Source: a virus. From it: a stretch of 24,041 bases of DNA. Positions within the stretch are counted from its first letter, which is position 1. The number at the start of each line of letters is the position of its first letter. The notes beneath the pieces were generated by a model that searched no databases, was not told the origin of the DNA, and saw nothing but the letters and a program-made list of their open reading frames with translations. Where the stretch lies: positions 1 to 24,041 of the IMG/VR virus record IMGVR_UViG_3300032285_000689; one strand, given 5' to 3'. Positions 6,292 to 18,900 of the stretch are shown piece by piece. The position numbers were made by a program, and so were the translations under genes.

Positions 6292-9200
6292 ATGATACCA
6301 TCAACTACAAACAAATTATTAGTCGCTGAAGACTGGACCAAGATCTACGAAAGTTATAGAAACGCGGATTTCGAAAGCTATGACTTTGAAACTTTACGCA
6401 GAACTATGATCACGTATCTGCGTGAGAACTATCCAGAAGACTTTAACGATTATATTGACTCTAGCGAGTACATTGCATTAATTGATCTTATTGCTTACCT
6501 AGGTCAAAATATAAGTTTCCGTATTGATTTAAATGCTAGAGAAAACTTTTTAGAAACTGCCCAACGCAGAGACAGCGTGTTAAGACTAGCACGTCTTATT
6601 AGCTATAACGCTAAACGTAATATTCCAGCTAACGGATTTCTTAAAATTTTAGCAGTTTCAACAAACGACAACGTAACAGACGTTAATGGTAATAATCTAG
6701 CTGGTGCAGTTATTAACTGGAACGATCCTACTAACACCAATTGGTACCAACAATTTATATCTGTTATAAACAGCGCCATGCCTGGCTCTTTTGTATTTGG
6801 TCGTCCGTACGACCTTTCAACTATTGATGCTATTGAACATCATCAATATAGAATTAACAGTTCAAATACAAACATTCCAGTTTACAGTTTTAATGCCAAC
6901 ATCAGTGGGACACAGATGAACTTTGAAGTTGTTTCGAGTTCGTTTGCCAACAAAACATATGTATATGAAGAAGCTCCTAAACCTGCAACTCAGTTTAGCT
7001 TTATATATAAAAACGACAATCAAGGAAATGCCTCAGCCAACACTGGATTTTTTGTGCATTTTAGAGAAGGTGCGTTAAGCGTACAAAACTTCAATGTAGT
7101 TACTCCGGTACCAAACGCTATTGTTTCTGTTAACGCACCTGATGTAAACAATTCAGATACATGGTTATGGCAATTAGATGTGTCTGGAAATTACAGTAAA
7201 TTATGGACCAAGGTCAATGACTTTGTAGGTAATAATGTTATCTACAATAGTGTGAATAACAGTGAAAGAAACATCTACGGAATTTCTACTAGAGAAAACG
7301 ATCAGATAGATATTAATTTTTCTGATGGAAGTTTTGGAAATCTTCCCAAAGGACAATTTGCATTTTTCTATAGACAAAGCAACGGTCTAAATTATGTTAT
7401 TAAACCTCAACAGTTAAACAACATTAGATTGTCAATACCTTATGTTAATAAAAATGGTCAAAGTTCTGTTTTAACAATTATCTGTAGTTTACAGACTACT
7501 GTAAGCAACAGCTCTGCATCAGAAACAACTGAGCAGATTAAACTTAAAGCTCCACAAAATTATTATCTACAAAATAGAATGATCACTGCTGAGGATTATA
7601 ATATTGCTCCTCTGACAGCAGGCAACGATATTTTAAAAATTAAAAGCATCAACAGAATTTCCAGCGGAGTCAGCAAATATTTTGAACTTTCTGATGTCAG
7701 CGGAAAATACAGCAGTACAAATATTTTTGCCAACGACGGTATCTTATATCGCAGTCCACTAGAAAATAGTTTTAATTTTAACTTTTTTAACGAAAGCGAC
7801 ATTATAGGAATTATTGACAATCAACTGTCAGAAATCGTAACCAGTGCTGAGATGCGTAGTTTATATCTAGATCAATATCCTAGAATCAATGCCAGCGGTA
7901 CAGAACTTACATGGACTCAAGCACAAAAAAACACTAATCAGACTAACGGATATTTTAAAAATTTAACCAATCCTGTGCCTGTAGGCGAATACACAGATAA
8001 TGATCTCAAGTATGTAGTACCTGGATCTCTTATTAAATTTATTCCACCAGCTGGATATTATTTCTTACCTAATAGAACTTTAACTAGTGTTAAAGATTCC
8101 ACCACTAGAAATTATATATGGTCTAAAGTGGTAGGAGTTATCGGTGACGGATTTAATAACGGGTTAGCTTTACTGTCAACTGGGGCCGGTCCTATTACAT
8201 TGACTGGAACTGTGCCAGACGGTGCAGTGGTATCTCAAATTATACCTGCATATGCATCAATATTGTCAACTGCAATTAAATCTGAAATTGTTAAAATTTG
8301 TACTTCAAAACAAAATTTTGGGTTAAGTTTTGATTCAATAACCAGAGCTTGGTATATTGTTTCTACCAATAACGTAAATTTTATTAATGCGTTTAGTTTG
8401 GTATTCCAAAAAGATGTTTCAAACACTAACAAAGACAGCAGTTGGTTCGTGTCTTTTGAATGGACAGGCATGGACTATCGTGTGCGTTATAGAACATTGG
8501 ATTATCTATTCGAAAGTGTTGCCGAGACAGCATTTTATGTAGATAGCGATAAGAAAAGTTATGATTTTGTTAATAATACTGTTATTAAAGATCAGATTAA
8601 AGTGCTGTCTATTAATAACAGCATTTCAACACCAACGTCTGCAGAAATCGAAGTATATTCATCAAACGACAACGGATCAATTACAGGATTTTCAATTGTT
8701 AATTCCGGAACTGGTTATTTGTCAACTCCGACAATTTTAGTCGACGGGCTTACTGGCGGACAATTTTACCCTATTATAACAAATGGTTCTATTACTGGAG
8801 TATTAACTATTGACGGTGGCACCGGATATACTACTGGTACTGTAACAGTAAGTGCTCCTGATGCTCCAAGAGATATTAGTTTATTAGGAGTCGACTATCG
8901 TTGGCAAATAAACAGTGCAACTGTTGAGCCCGACGGATTTATTAATCCTAGTAAAGTTAAGATCAGTTTCTTTGATGCAGATGAAAACGGACAAATTGAC
9001 GATCCTGATGCATTTAATAATATTGTTCAACCTGACTCTGTCAGTTTACAAACTGCGTATAATGACAAATTTGTATTTTTTAAATATCTGAGCGATGGTC
9101 AAAGATATCAGGTTGCTACAGATGTTATTTTATCTTACCCAACAGAGCAGCCGGTAACAGATCCTGTCAACGGTCAGCTATATTATTTCTATGCACCGGA

Positions 9201-9924
9201 CATTAATGTTATTAAACGATGGTCTGCAGATGCACAAGAGTATGTGTTAGAACCTGACTATTTTGCATACTACGGTAGATCTAATTTAAAATTCCATTAT
9301 CTACACAACAGCGGTGAGGAACGTAGAATTGATCCTAGTAAAACTAATTTAATTGACGTATATCTATTAACAAGAAGTTACGATACTGAATATCGTAATT
9401 GGCTAACAACCAGGATTGGGTCAGAACCTACTCCGCCGACAAGCAGTAGTCTTGAAGAAAATTTTGCATCTAGTCTTGAACAGATCAAATCAATTAGTGA
9501 TGAATTAATATTTCAACCAACTCGCTATAAAGTATTATTTGGAAATCTAGCTGATCTACCGTTGCAAGGCACATTCAAAGCAGTAAGAAGCGGATCAAGT
9601 ACAGCCAGTAACAATGATTTAAAAACTAGAATCATTGCTGCCGTTGAAGAATTCTTTAGTATTGACAATTGGGATTTTGGAGATACATTTTATTTTAGCG
9701 AACTATCTACATATGTTATGAATAAATTAACTCCAGACATTACTAATTTTATTGTGGTTCCTAACTCAATAGGCACGTTTGGAAGTCTCTACGAAGTTAC
9801 TTGCCAGAGCAATGAAATTTTTGTCAGCGGAGCAACAGTCAGCGACATTGAAATCATTGATGCAATAACAGCATCACAACTAAAAACCTCAGGGTCAATT
9901 GTAACTAATACGAACGGACAATAA
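6292..9924 (+). CDS. 6: Baseplate wedge protein gp6
   Basis: A 1210-residue protein. In T4, gp6 dimers tie neighbouring wedges into the continuous ring of the baseplate core. The N-terminus is diagnostic: LRENYPEDFNDYIDSSEYIALIDLIAYLGQNISFRIDLNARENFLETAQRR (about residues 44-94), followed by VLRLARLISYNAKRN. Residues about 330-460 hold a conserved region with INFSDGSFGN and QNYYLQNRMITAEDYN, typical of gp6 and gp6/J-type wedge proteins. T4 gp6 is about 660 residues, so this form is nearly twice as long; part of the excess is two GxGY repeats (about 796-859). The C-terminal part (about 1060-1190) resumes the wedge-like pattern (TRYKVLFGNLADLPLQG). No clear ribosome site precedes the ATG, and a three-codon ORF (ATG ATT GAA TAG, 6278-6289) ends just before it. 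The next gene begins two bases after the stop. Confidence 0.88.
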   Translation: MIPSTTNKLLVAEDWTKIYESYRNADFESYDFETLRRTMITYLRENYPEDFNDYIDSSEYIALIDLIAYLGQNISFRIDLNARENFLETAQRRDSVLRLARLISYNAKRNIPANGFLKILAVSTNDNVTDVNGNNLAGAVINWNDPTNTNWYQQFISVINSAMPGSFVFGRPYDLSTIDAIEHHQYRINSSNTNIPVYSFNANISGTQMNFEVVSSSFANKTYVYEEAPKPATQFSFIYKNDNQGNASANTGFFVHFREGALSVQNFNVVTPVPNAIVSVNAPDVNNSDTWLWQLDVSGNYSKLWTKVNDFVGNNVIYNSVNNSERNIYGISTRENDQIDINFSDGSFGNLPKGQFAFFYRQSNGLNYVIKPQQLNNIRLSIPYVNKNGQSSVLTIICSLQTTVSNSSASETTEQIKLKAPQNYYLQNRMITAEDYNIAPLTAGNDILKIKSINRISSGVSKYFELSDVSGKYSSTNIFANDGILYRSPLENSFNFNFFNESDIIGIIDNQLSEIVTSAEMRSLYLDQYPRINASGTELTWTQAQKNTNQTNGYFKNLTNPVPVGEYTDNDLKYVVPGSLIKFIPPAGYYFLPNRTLTSVKDSTTRNYIWSKVVGVIGDGFNNGLALLSTGAGPITLTGTVPDGAVVSQIIPAYASILSTAIKSEIVKICTSKQNFGLSFDSITRAWYIVSTNNVNFINAFSLVFQKDVSNTNKDSSWFVSFEWTGMDYRVRYRTLDYLFESVAETAFYVDSDKKSYDFVNNTVIKDQIKVLSINNSISTPTSAEIEVYSSNDNGSITGFSIVNSGTGYLSTPTILVDGLTGGQFYPIITNGSITGVLTIDGGTGYTTGTVTVSAPDAPRDISLLGVDYRWQINSATVEPDGFINPSKVKISFFDADENGQIDDPDAFNNIVQPDSVSLQTAYNDKFVFFKYLSDGQRYQVATDVILSYPTEQPVTDPVNGQLYYFYAPDINVIKRWSADAQEYVLEPDYFAYYGRSNLKFHYLHNSGEERRIDPSKTNLIDVYLLTRSYDTEYRNWLTTRIGSEPTPPTSSSLEENFASSLEQIKSISDELIFQPTRYKVLFGNLADLPLQGTFKAVRSGSSTASNNDLKTRIIAAVEEFFSIDNWDFGDTFYFSELSTYVMNKLTPDITNFIVVPNSIGTFGSLYEVTCQSNEIFVSGATVSDIEIIDAITASQLKTSGSIVTNTNGQ
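8677..8868 (+). repeat. Two GxGY repeats inside gp6
   Basis: Residues about 796-859 of gp6 contain two copies of a roughly 25-residue unit: SITGFSIVNSGTGYLSTPTI and SITGVLTIDGGTGYTTGTVT. The pattern is I.(G/S)..(V/I)..gGtGY...P.v.v.g. The same unit occurs four times in the giant protein encoded next. Such units are common in structural proteins of T4-like environmental phages and probably form small beta modules. Confidence 0.7.
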
Positions 9925-9926
9925 GA

Positions 9927-12900
9927 ATGGCACGTAAATCTATAAATTTTCTACCGGTTTATTATAGAACAGATAAAAATTCAAAATTTTTATCTAGCAC
10001 CTTAGACCAATTTATATCTCCACCTCAGCTGGAAAGATTAAACGGATTCATCGGTAGTAAACTAAGTCCAAATTATAATCCTGAAAAAGATCAATATATT
10101 TCAGACCCATTGCCCTTAAGAAGAAAATATCAATTAGAACCTGGACTAATTATTCGTAAAAAAGACGGAACAGTTGATCGTGCTTATGGATATGATGATT
10201 TAATTAATCAGGTTGCATACCATGGCGGAAATGTTGACAACCTAGACAAATTGTTTAGACCTGACACCTACAGCTATGATCCGCAAATAGACTGGGACAA
10301 ATTAATTAACTATAGAAATTACTATTGGTTACCAACAGGCCCAGAACCAATTAGAATTACGGGAACACAACGAGAATTAGTTAGCACATTTACAGTAACA
10401 TTAAATTCAGATGGTCGTTTCTTTGTTTTTAGTCCAGACGGAATCACAGAAAGTCCTCAAATAACTCTGTATCGAGGCGTGACATACGTTTTCAATGTAG
10501 TTACCGATCATAAGTTTTATATTAGAAATAATCCTGACTACAGTATAACTGATTTATATACCACTGACGTAGTAGGCAACGGGTCGGCTGAAGGACAGGT
10601 AATAATAACTGTCACAGACACAACCCCTACAGTATTGTTTTACGGTGCAGACAGTGATCAAATTGGCATTGGCAAAATTGTAATTAAAAGTATTACTGAA
10701 AATAGTTTTATAGATGTAGACAACGAAATTGCCGGCAAGGCGCAATTTAAATCTGGCAACGGTGTAGAATTTGTTAACGGTCTTAAAGTAACGTTTGGCG
10801 GCACAGTAATGCCGGACACCTATGCCAATAAAACTTATATTGTTGAAGGTGTGGGTAAATCAATCAAACTAGTAGATTATGATTTATTGGTTACACCCGA
10901 AACTTCGGCGGAGCTTTACAATTCTAATTTTGATGCTGAAAATTTTGACGAATTTCCGTTCGACAATTTTAAAAACATTCCAATAGATCCTTCGTATGTG
11001 ACAATTAATCGAGCCAGTCTTGATTTAAATCCTTGGTCTCGATACAATCGGTGGTTTCATGCAAATGTACTAACTGCGGTAGCAGAAGCTAACGGCGAAT
11101 CGGTAATATTGCCTACTGACAAACAGGCACAACGTCCTATCGTTGAATTCATCCCTAACCTACAATTATTTAATTTTGGAAATCGTGCAGTAGCTAACAT
11201 TACTCTAATGGATACTTCCGTTAAAGATGCGTTTTCAAATGTTGAAGGTTCTGCAAGTTATTGGGTCGACGGAGTACTGTTAGATCAAGGACATAGAGTA
11301 GTTTTTAATGCCGATACTGATCCGTTAGTTCGAGGACGTATCTATGAAGTTAACTTTGTAACAATTGAAAATAGAAGAAAAATTAGCCTTGTGCCAACGG
11401 AAGATTCTATCCCGTTTACAGGCGCCTGTGTTGCGGTAGATCAAGGAACTAATAATTTTGGAGATTGGTGGTACAATACAGACAGTTGGATTTATTCACA
11501 ACAAAAAACTACAATTAATCAAGCACCACTTTTTGATGTTTTTGACAACCTTGGCAATAGTTACGGCGGCGATTCCTATACTAGTAATTTTGAAGGTACT
11601 CGCGTGTTTGGATATGGAGTAGGCACAGGAGCGAACGATCCAATTTTAGGTTTTCCCCTACAATATAAAAATACCTATCTTGAAAGTTCTTTTCTATTTT
11701 TAAATTATTTTAATACTGACCAGGTTATTAGAGTTTTTCCAGATATAGCAGAAACCTTTCCAGTTAGCCGCGGATATCTAAAGCTCAACGAAAATACAAC
11801 AACCTATTTAAATGTATGGACAAAATCTAACGAATACAAAATTCCTGTTATTCAGTTTCAGGTAACCGAAACAGTAACTGATCAAATTGAAATTACTGTA
11901 TTTGACAATCCTGGATACATAACTGATTTTGTTATTGATGTATATGTTGACAATTCTAAATATAAGTTAGATCAAGACTATACTCTGGTAGCAGAAAATA
12001 ATTTATTGTTTGTTAAATTTACAACTGACGTTGCCGTAGGATCAAAAGTTAAATTTGAAATTTTATCCGATACAGCCGCTAATGTCGACGGCACGTATCT
12101 AACTCCTATAAATCTTACCAACAACCCATTAAATGGTCCAGTTGCAGAATTAACACTGAGCGAATTGTACGACCATGTTCACACCATGGTCAATCGCGAT
12201 CCTGAGTTCAGCGGATCTTATATTGGTGTGAGTAATCTAAGTCAATTGCCTAACACAACTGCATACGGAACTAGGATTATTAGTAGTGCTAATCCGTTGT
12301 CAATGGCTCAATATTTTATAAGCAATAAAGACAACAATCTTATCGAAGCCATACAACAGGCTAACGATGATTATAATCAATTTAAATTAAATTTAATTAG
12401 AACCATTTCTCAATTAGAAAATAATGCGTCTGCTCCTGAATTATTAGACACAGCGATTTCAGTATTGAATAGTAGTAAAAATACTTCTTTTGCCTACCTA
12501 TTAAGTGACATGGTTCCATATGGAACAAATAAAAAGACTAGACAATATACTGTAACAGACAGTCGAAATACTGATTATTCAATTACTAATATTTTTAATC
12601 CTGATGCAGTTTCAAATCAAGCGGTATTGGTATACCTAAACGGCGAACAATTAATTCTTGGTAAAGATTATAGTTTTAATCAATATGAAACCAGTGTCGG
12701 ATTATTAGTTAATGTTATCCCTGGCGATCAAATCACTATCTACGAATACTTAGATACTGACGGGTGTTATATAGCACCAACTCCTACTAAATTAGGATTG
12801 TATCCAAAATATCAACCATCTATATATTTAGATACCTCTTATGCTAACGGACCTGTCAATGTAATACAAGGCCACGATGGCAGTTTATTAGTGGCATTCA

Positions 12901-15900
12901 ATGACTATCGCGATGCAGTTATCTTAGAATACGAAAAAAGAATTTATAACAATATTAAAACTACCTACGACAGCGATTTATTTGACATCAATAGTTTGTT
13001 GCCGGGGGTGTTTAGGAATGAACTATATTCATACAGAGAGACTTATAATTTAGTTACAGATTTATTTGTACAGTGGGCTGGCAAATATGGAGTTGATGTT
13101 GAAACAAATTTAACATACGATATAGACAATCATAAAACATACAATTATAAATCTGCCGTCGACTATGTGTTCAACAAGCCACTACCTGGAAGTTGGCGAG
13201 CAATTTACAAGTATTACTTCGATACCGATCGCCCAAATACACATCCTTGGGAAATGTTAGGTATTAGTATTAAACCTGATTGGTGGGACAGCTATTACGG
13301 ACCAGCCCCATATACAGCAGGTAATGCAAAATTATGGACTGATCTAGAAGCTGGGCTTATCGCTCAAGGACCAAATGCAGGCATCAATCCGTTGTATGCT
13401 CGCCCAGGGCTAGGTCAAATTATTCCAGTTGATGACAGTGGAAATGTAATCGATGTTAGATCTTGGGCAGGCATTGCCGCCAACGATTCTATACTTGACA
13501 CTGATCAAGAATGGGCATTCAGTGATTGGGGTCCCGCAGAAAACGCATGGCGCAAAAGTAGCAATTGGCCGTTCGCTATACAAATAATAATGGCATTGCT
13601 TAAACCAGCTGACTATGCCGCAAAATTATTTGACACCAGCAGAATGACATTGAATAATGCCGGACAATACACCTATAATGTAACTAATGGTTTTATTAAC
13701 CCAACTGATCTAGTGCTATTCGGTGATGTCGATTCTAACGGAAATACTATTCGAGCTTCTGGATATGGAGTATATGTAATTGAAGCAGGAAAGAAAAAAG
13801 CTAACTCATATACTAGTCAATTAAAAAATCAACTAACGTACGGTAATTTTAATTTATTTTCTAAACTAGGCGGGTTCGTTAACAAAGATAAATTAGAAAT
13901 TGTTATTGATGCGGTACAATTAGACACTAAGAGCACAATACCTTATCTACCAGATGAAGATTACACAGTACATTTTAATGTCAGTAATCCTGTTGAGACA
14001 ATTGCGATATCAGGAATTATAGTTATAAAACTAAATGGGAAATTTGTTGTTAGAGGCTATGACAAGAAAAATCTTTATTTTAAAACCTACAAACCTATTC
14101 ATTTAGTATCTGATCCGTCTATTGTTATTGGCGGAAAATCTGAAGAATTTTTAACCTGGCAAACAGGTCAGATCTATATTGCTGGACAAATTGTGTCTTA
14201 TCAAAACGCCTACTATAGAGTTATCGCAAATCATAGTGCCGGCGCAACCTTTAATCCAGTATATTATAAATCTATTTCTGTATTGCCAACTGTTGGAGGA
14301 ACCAGCGTCCAGCAGGCACTCCGTTATGAAACACAAGAAACAGTTGTTTCATACGGAACAAAATTTTCAACAGTCCAGGAAGTTACAGATTTTATATACG
14401 GTTACGGAAAGTGGTTAGAGGAACAAGGATTTATATTTGATGATTATAATTCTGATTTCCAACAGACAATCAATTGGTCTTTTACTGTAAGAGAGTTTGT
14501 GTATTGGACCACGCAAAATTGGGCCGATAATAGTGTAATTACATTAAGCCCATTTGCTAATAAATTAAAATTTAAGTTTCAAGAAGGTGTAGTTGACAAC
14601 ATATTTGACAGTTTCTATGAGTACAGTCTATTACGTGCAGACGGATTTGCTTTCCCTAGCAATAATTTTAGTTCTTTACGTGATGGAAATTTACTGACTA
14701 TTAATACTAAAAATACCTACGAAGGTATTTTCTTTGCTCGATTAAATGTAGTACAGAAAGAACACTCGTTAATTTTTAATAATACAACTATTTTTAATGA
14801 TGTGTTATACCAAATTGATTCTGGATACAGACAGTATAGAGTTAAATTACTTGGATTTAAAACCGCAGGCTGGGAAGGAGATTTCTTCAGTCCTGGATTT
14901 GTTTATGACAATGCTAGTATTCAGGCATGGACTCCCTATGTTGATTATCTTCCTGCTGATGTTGTTGAATATGTAGGAAAGTATTATTCTGCCAAATTAA
15001 AAATTACAGGATCGCAGTCTTTTGATTTTACACAATGGATTCCATTAAACAAAGCACCTACTCCGCAGTTGTTGCCTAACTTTGATTACAAGATTAATCA
15101 ATTTGAAGATTTTTATAGTCTAGATATTGACAATTTTGATGCCGGCCAACAGAAAATGGCTCAGCATCTAACCGGGTATAGTCCTAGAAATTATCTTGAC
15201 AATATTTTTGACAACCCTATTAGTCAATATAAATTTTATCAAGGTTACATCAGAGAAAAAGGAACTAAAAATTCTTTAACAAAATTAGAAAAAGCATCAA
15301 CTGCTAATCTTCAAGGTAAATTAGAACTCTACGAAGAATGGGCATTTAGAACAGGCTATTTTGGATCTTTTTCAAGTTTTAACGAGATTGAGTTTCCTCT
15401 TAGAGAGCAAGATTTTGTTGAAAATAGCCAACTAATTAATTTTGTTTCTGCAGTACCACAGGCAGAAAATAAATTAATATCTTATATAACTCCTCAAGAT
15501 GCTGTTATACTGCCTAAAGATTATGTGCCAGGTAACACGTTTGTTACAAGTTCTGGAACATTTAAAAATAACAATCTAATACTTCCTCATGCTGGATATG
15601 TAAGATTAGATGATGTTGCCCAGTCGGCATTAAATCTTGGCGCTATTACCACATCAACTAATACTATAACTTATCAAGAAGGAGATAAGGTATGGGTGGC
15701 ATTTAATGCAAGCGGAGATTGGGATGTACTAAGACATACTCGTCAGTCTAATCAAATTGTGAATGCTACATTGGTATCTGTTGGTAGAGTTAAAATTAAA
15801 ACTGCCAATAATCACAGTTTTAAAATTGACGATTTAATTCAAATTACTAATTTTGATGCCGGCCTAAATGGTTCGTATTTTTTAGATGAAATTAATTCAT

Positions 15901-18900
15901 TAACAGAATTTACATTACCAACACAGGTGCAAAATATTCCAGTAAAACTACCGCCTGGAGTAATAACAAAATTTGAAAGTGTAAGATTTAAATCTGTTGA
16001 CGATATTTCTAAACTAAAATACATTGCAGATATTCATCCTAATGAATTGATGTGGGTAGACGATATTGGTGACGGCCGGTGGGGCGTGTTAGAAAAAATT
16101 AAAAATTATTCTCAAACTGAATCTGTTGCCCCAACTAACTACCCTGGACAAGATTTCGGATATAAAATTGCTAAACAATCTAATAGTTCTACGGTGGTAG
16201 TGTCTGCTCCTAATAAAACTGATGCAGTTGGAGGTCACGGTCGACTATATGTTTATAAACTAAATGGAACCACATTAAGACCAGTTATTAATTATGGATT
16301 TAATGAAATTGACAGAAAATATCGTCCTCAAAACGATAACACACCTTTTGGAGATGCGCTATTTTATGACGAAACAGATGAATTAATATTTGCGTCTGCA
16401 TCTAAAGCCAGTTTTATTAGAATTAATAATTCTCCTTCATACTCTCGTCCTATTAATCTATCTCAGCCTTACTATAATACTACCACGTTTGTTAGCCTAG
16501 GTGCTGTTAAGATATCTGGATATTTTGATTCAAGTTTTTCAGAAACAATACCTTACGCTGTGATTACAGATCCTGTGCCTCAGAATAGATCATATTTTGG
16601 TACCAGTATTTTTGTTCAACGATCAACTGGAACTAAGATACTATTAGTAGGAGCGCCCGGGCATACATCAACTGCGCTAACAACCGCAACAGGTTTAGTC
16701 TATAGGTTTAATGTTTCAATAGAAGAATCAACTGCGGTCACATATACATCTACTGCATCTATTACTACCGGTACTGTGTTAATAGGTAGTGGGGCTACTT
16801 TTGATGTCACTGCCGCCGCCGGAAAGTATACTACAGAATTTAATGGTGTTGGCACTACTGGTACAGGTTATGTGGTAGGAAATGTACTTAAAATAACCGG
16901 AGATCTATTAGGTGGAATAAGTCCATTTAATGATCTTAAGATTAAAATCAGTGAAGTTAATGCCCTGGGGTCAATCGTTTCTTATGTTACAACCGGCACT
17001 GGTGCATTTAGAACAGTGTCAATTACAACTGGTAGCCAAACAAAATTAACGCTACCTACTGTTATTACAGACAATGTACACTACCAAACAAGCACTAGTC
17101 AATTTGGCGCAAAAATTGTTGGAACTCAAGACGGGACAACAGTTGCAGTATCTTCACCGGGTGTCGATCACTCCAAAGGAGCAGTCCACATCTATGTGTT
17201 AGATAACGATGAATATCAGTTAACTCAGACTATATCTTCAGAACTTGCAGAATTCGATAATAAAATTGGCTACGGTTCTGAACTAGGATCTGAAATTGCA
17301 ATGAGTGAAGATGGGACATACTTGTTTGTGTCATCAATTAAATCTCGATATGATGCTATTGGGCCAGGCAGGGTGTGGATTTATAAAATAAATTCTACAA
17401 CTGGGCTGTATGAAATACTACAAGAGATAGCAAATCCTACACAAGAACCAAAATTAAATTTTGGACATGCAATTAGCATCAGTACTGACAACACATTATT
17501 ATCTATAACCAGTCAAGGCGATAACTTTGCAAATCGAAGTACCTTCGATCGAGAAACAACTACATTTGACGGAGATGCCTGCCGATTTGGAGATATTATT
17601 ACCGGATCAGGTACTGCATATGTTTATAATAGATATAATGAACTATTCTTACTTGCGGAAGAATTATTTGACAATACAGTTGACGAATACAGTTCATATG
17701 GAGATAGCGTAGTTGTTTCTAATGATGTGGTATTAGTTGGCAGTATTAATAGCATAGTAAACGGTAATCAAAACGGATCTTTATACATATGGAATCCAAT
17801 AGACACAACTAAAAACAGTTGGAATTTATATAGAGAACAGCAACCATTAATTGACATCGGTCTAATTAAAAATGCGTCAACTATTGATGCACTACACGAA
17901 AGTGTACTTGATTACTTAGATATTTTAGATCCTTTAAAAGGACGTATTCCGGGTCTAGCAGATCAAGAATTAAAATATAAAACAGCGTTTGACCCAGCTA
18001 TATATGAAGAGGGTAACGACACTGTAGTAGTCAATGCTGATCGTTTTTGGACAGACGACCATGTTGGTGAATTGTGGTGGGACTTAACTTCTGTAAAATA
18101 TGTATGGTACGAACAAGGCGAGCTCGATTATAGAAAATCAAATTGGGGATCGTTATTCCCAGGTGTTGAAATAGCGGTATACGAATGGGTAGAGTCGTCA
18201 TATAATCCTAGCCAGTGGACATTATTAGCAGATACTAATGACGGGTTGACCAAAGGAATTAGTGGCGGTCCAAAATTCCCAGATAATACAGTTTATAGTA
18301 CCAAGCAAAAATACGATAACAACACAGGTGAATTCTCTACCTTGTATTATTTCTGGGTAAAAAATAAAACGATTGTACCGTTGTCAACCACAAGAAAAAT
18401 ATCTGCGGCCAATGTGGCAAATTTATTAACTAGTCCAAAATCTTACGGTTTGGAATATTTAGAAATCTTATCGTCTGATGCCGTAGCATTGACTAATTTC
18501 CAAACTAATTTAATTGGAGATCGGGTCTATCTTAACATAGCATTTGACAATTTAGGAAACAACATTAAAAAACACACCGAGTGGGCGCTGGTACAAGAAA
18601 ATAATGAAAACAGCGTTATCCCTAAAATGCTAGAAGCAAAATTGTTTGACAGCCTATTAGGAAAGGACAGCGTCGGTAATCTAGTGCCAGATCCTTCATT
18701 GCCGTCAAGACTAAAATATGGTATTGAAATTCGTCCTAAACAAGGAATGTTTGTTGACAGAAGAGCGGCTCTTCATAATTTAGTAGATTATACTAACGGC
18801 GTTTTGTCAACTATAAGAACACGAGGATTTTTTAATTTTAAAAATCTAAATGCCAAGAAAGAAATTCCAAATGCATTATTGGGCGAATACGATCTAGTAG

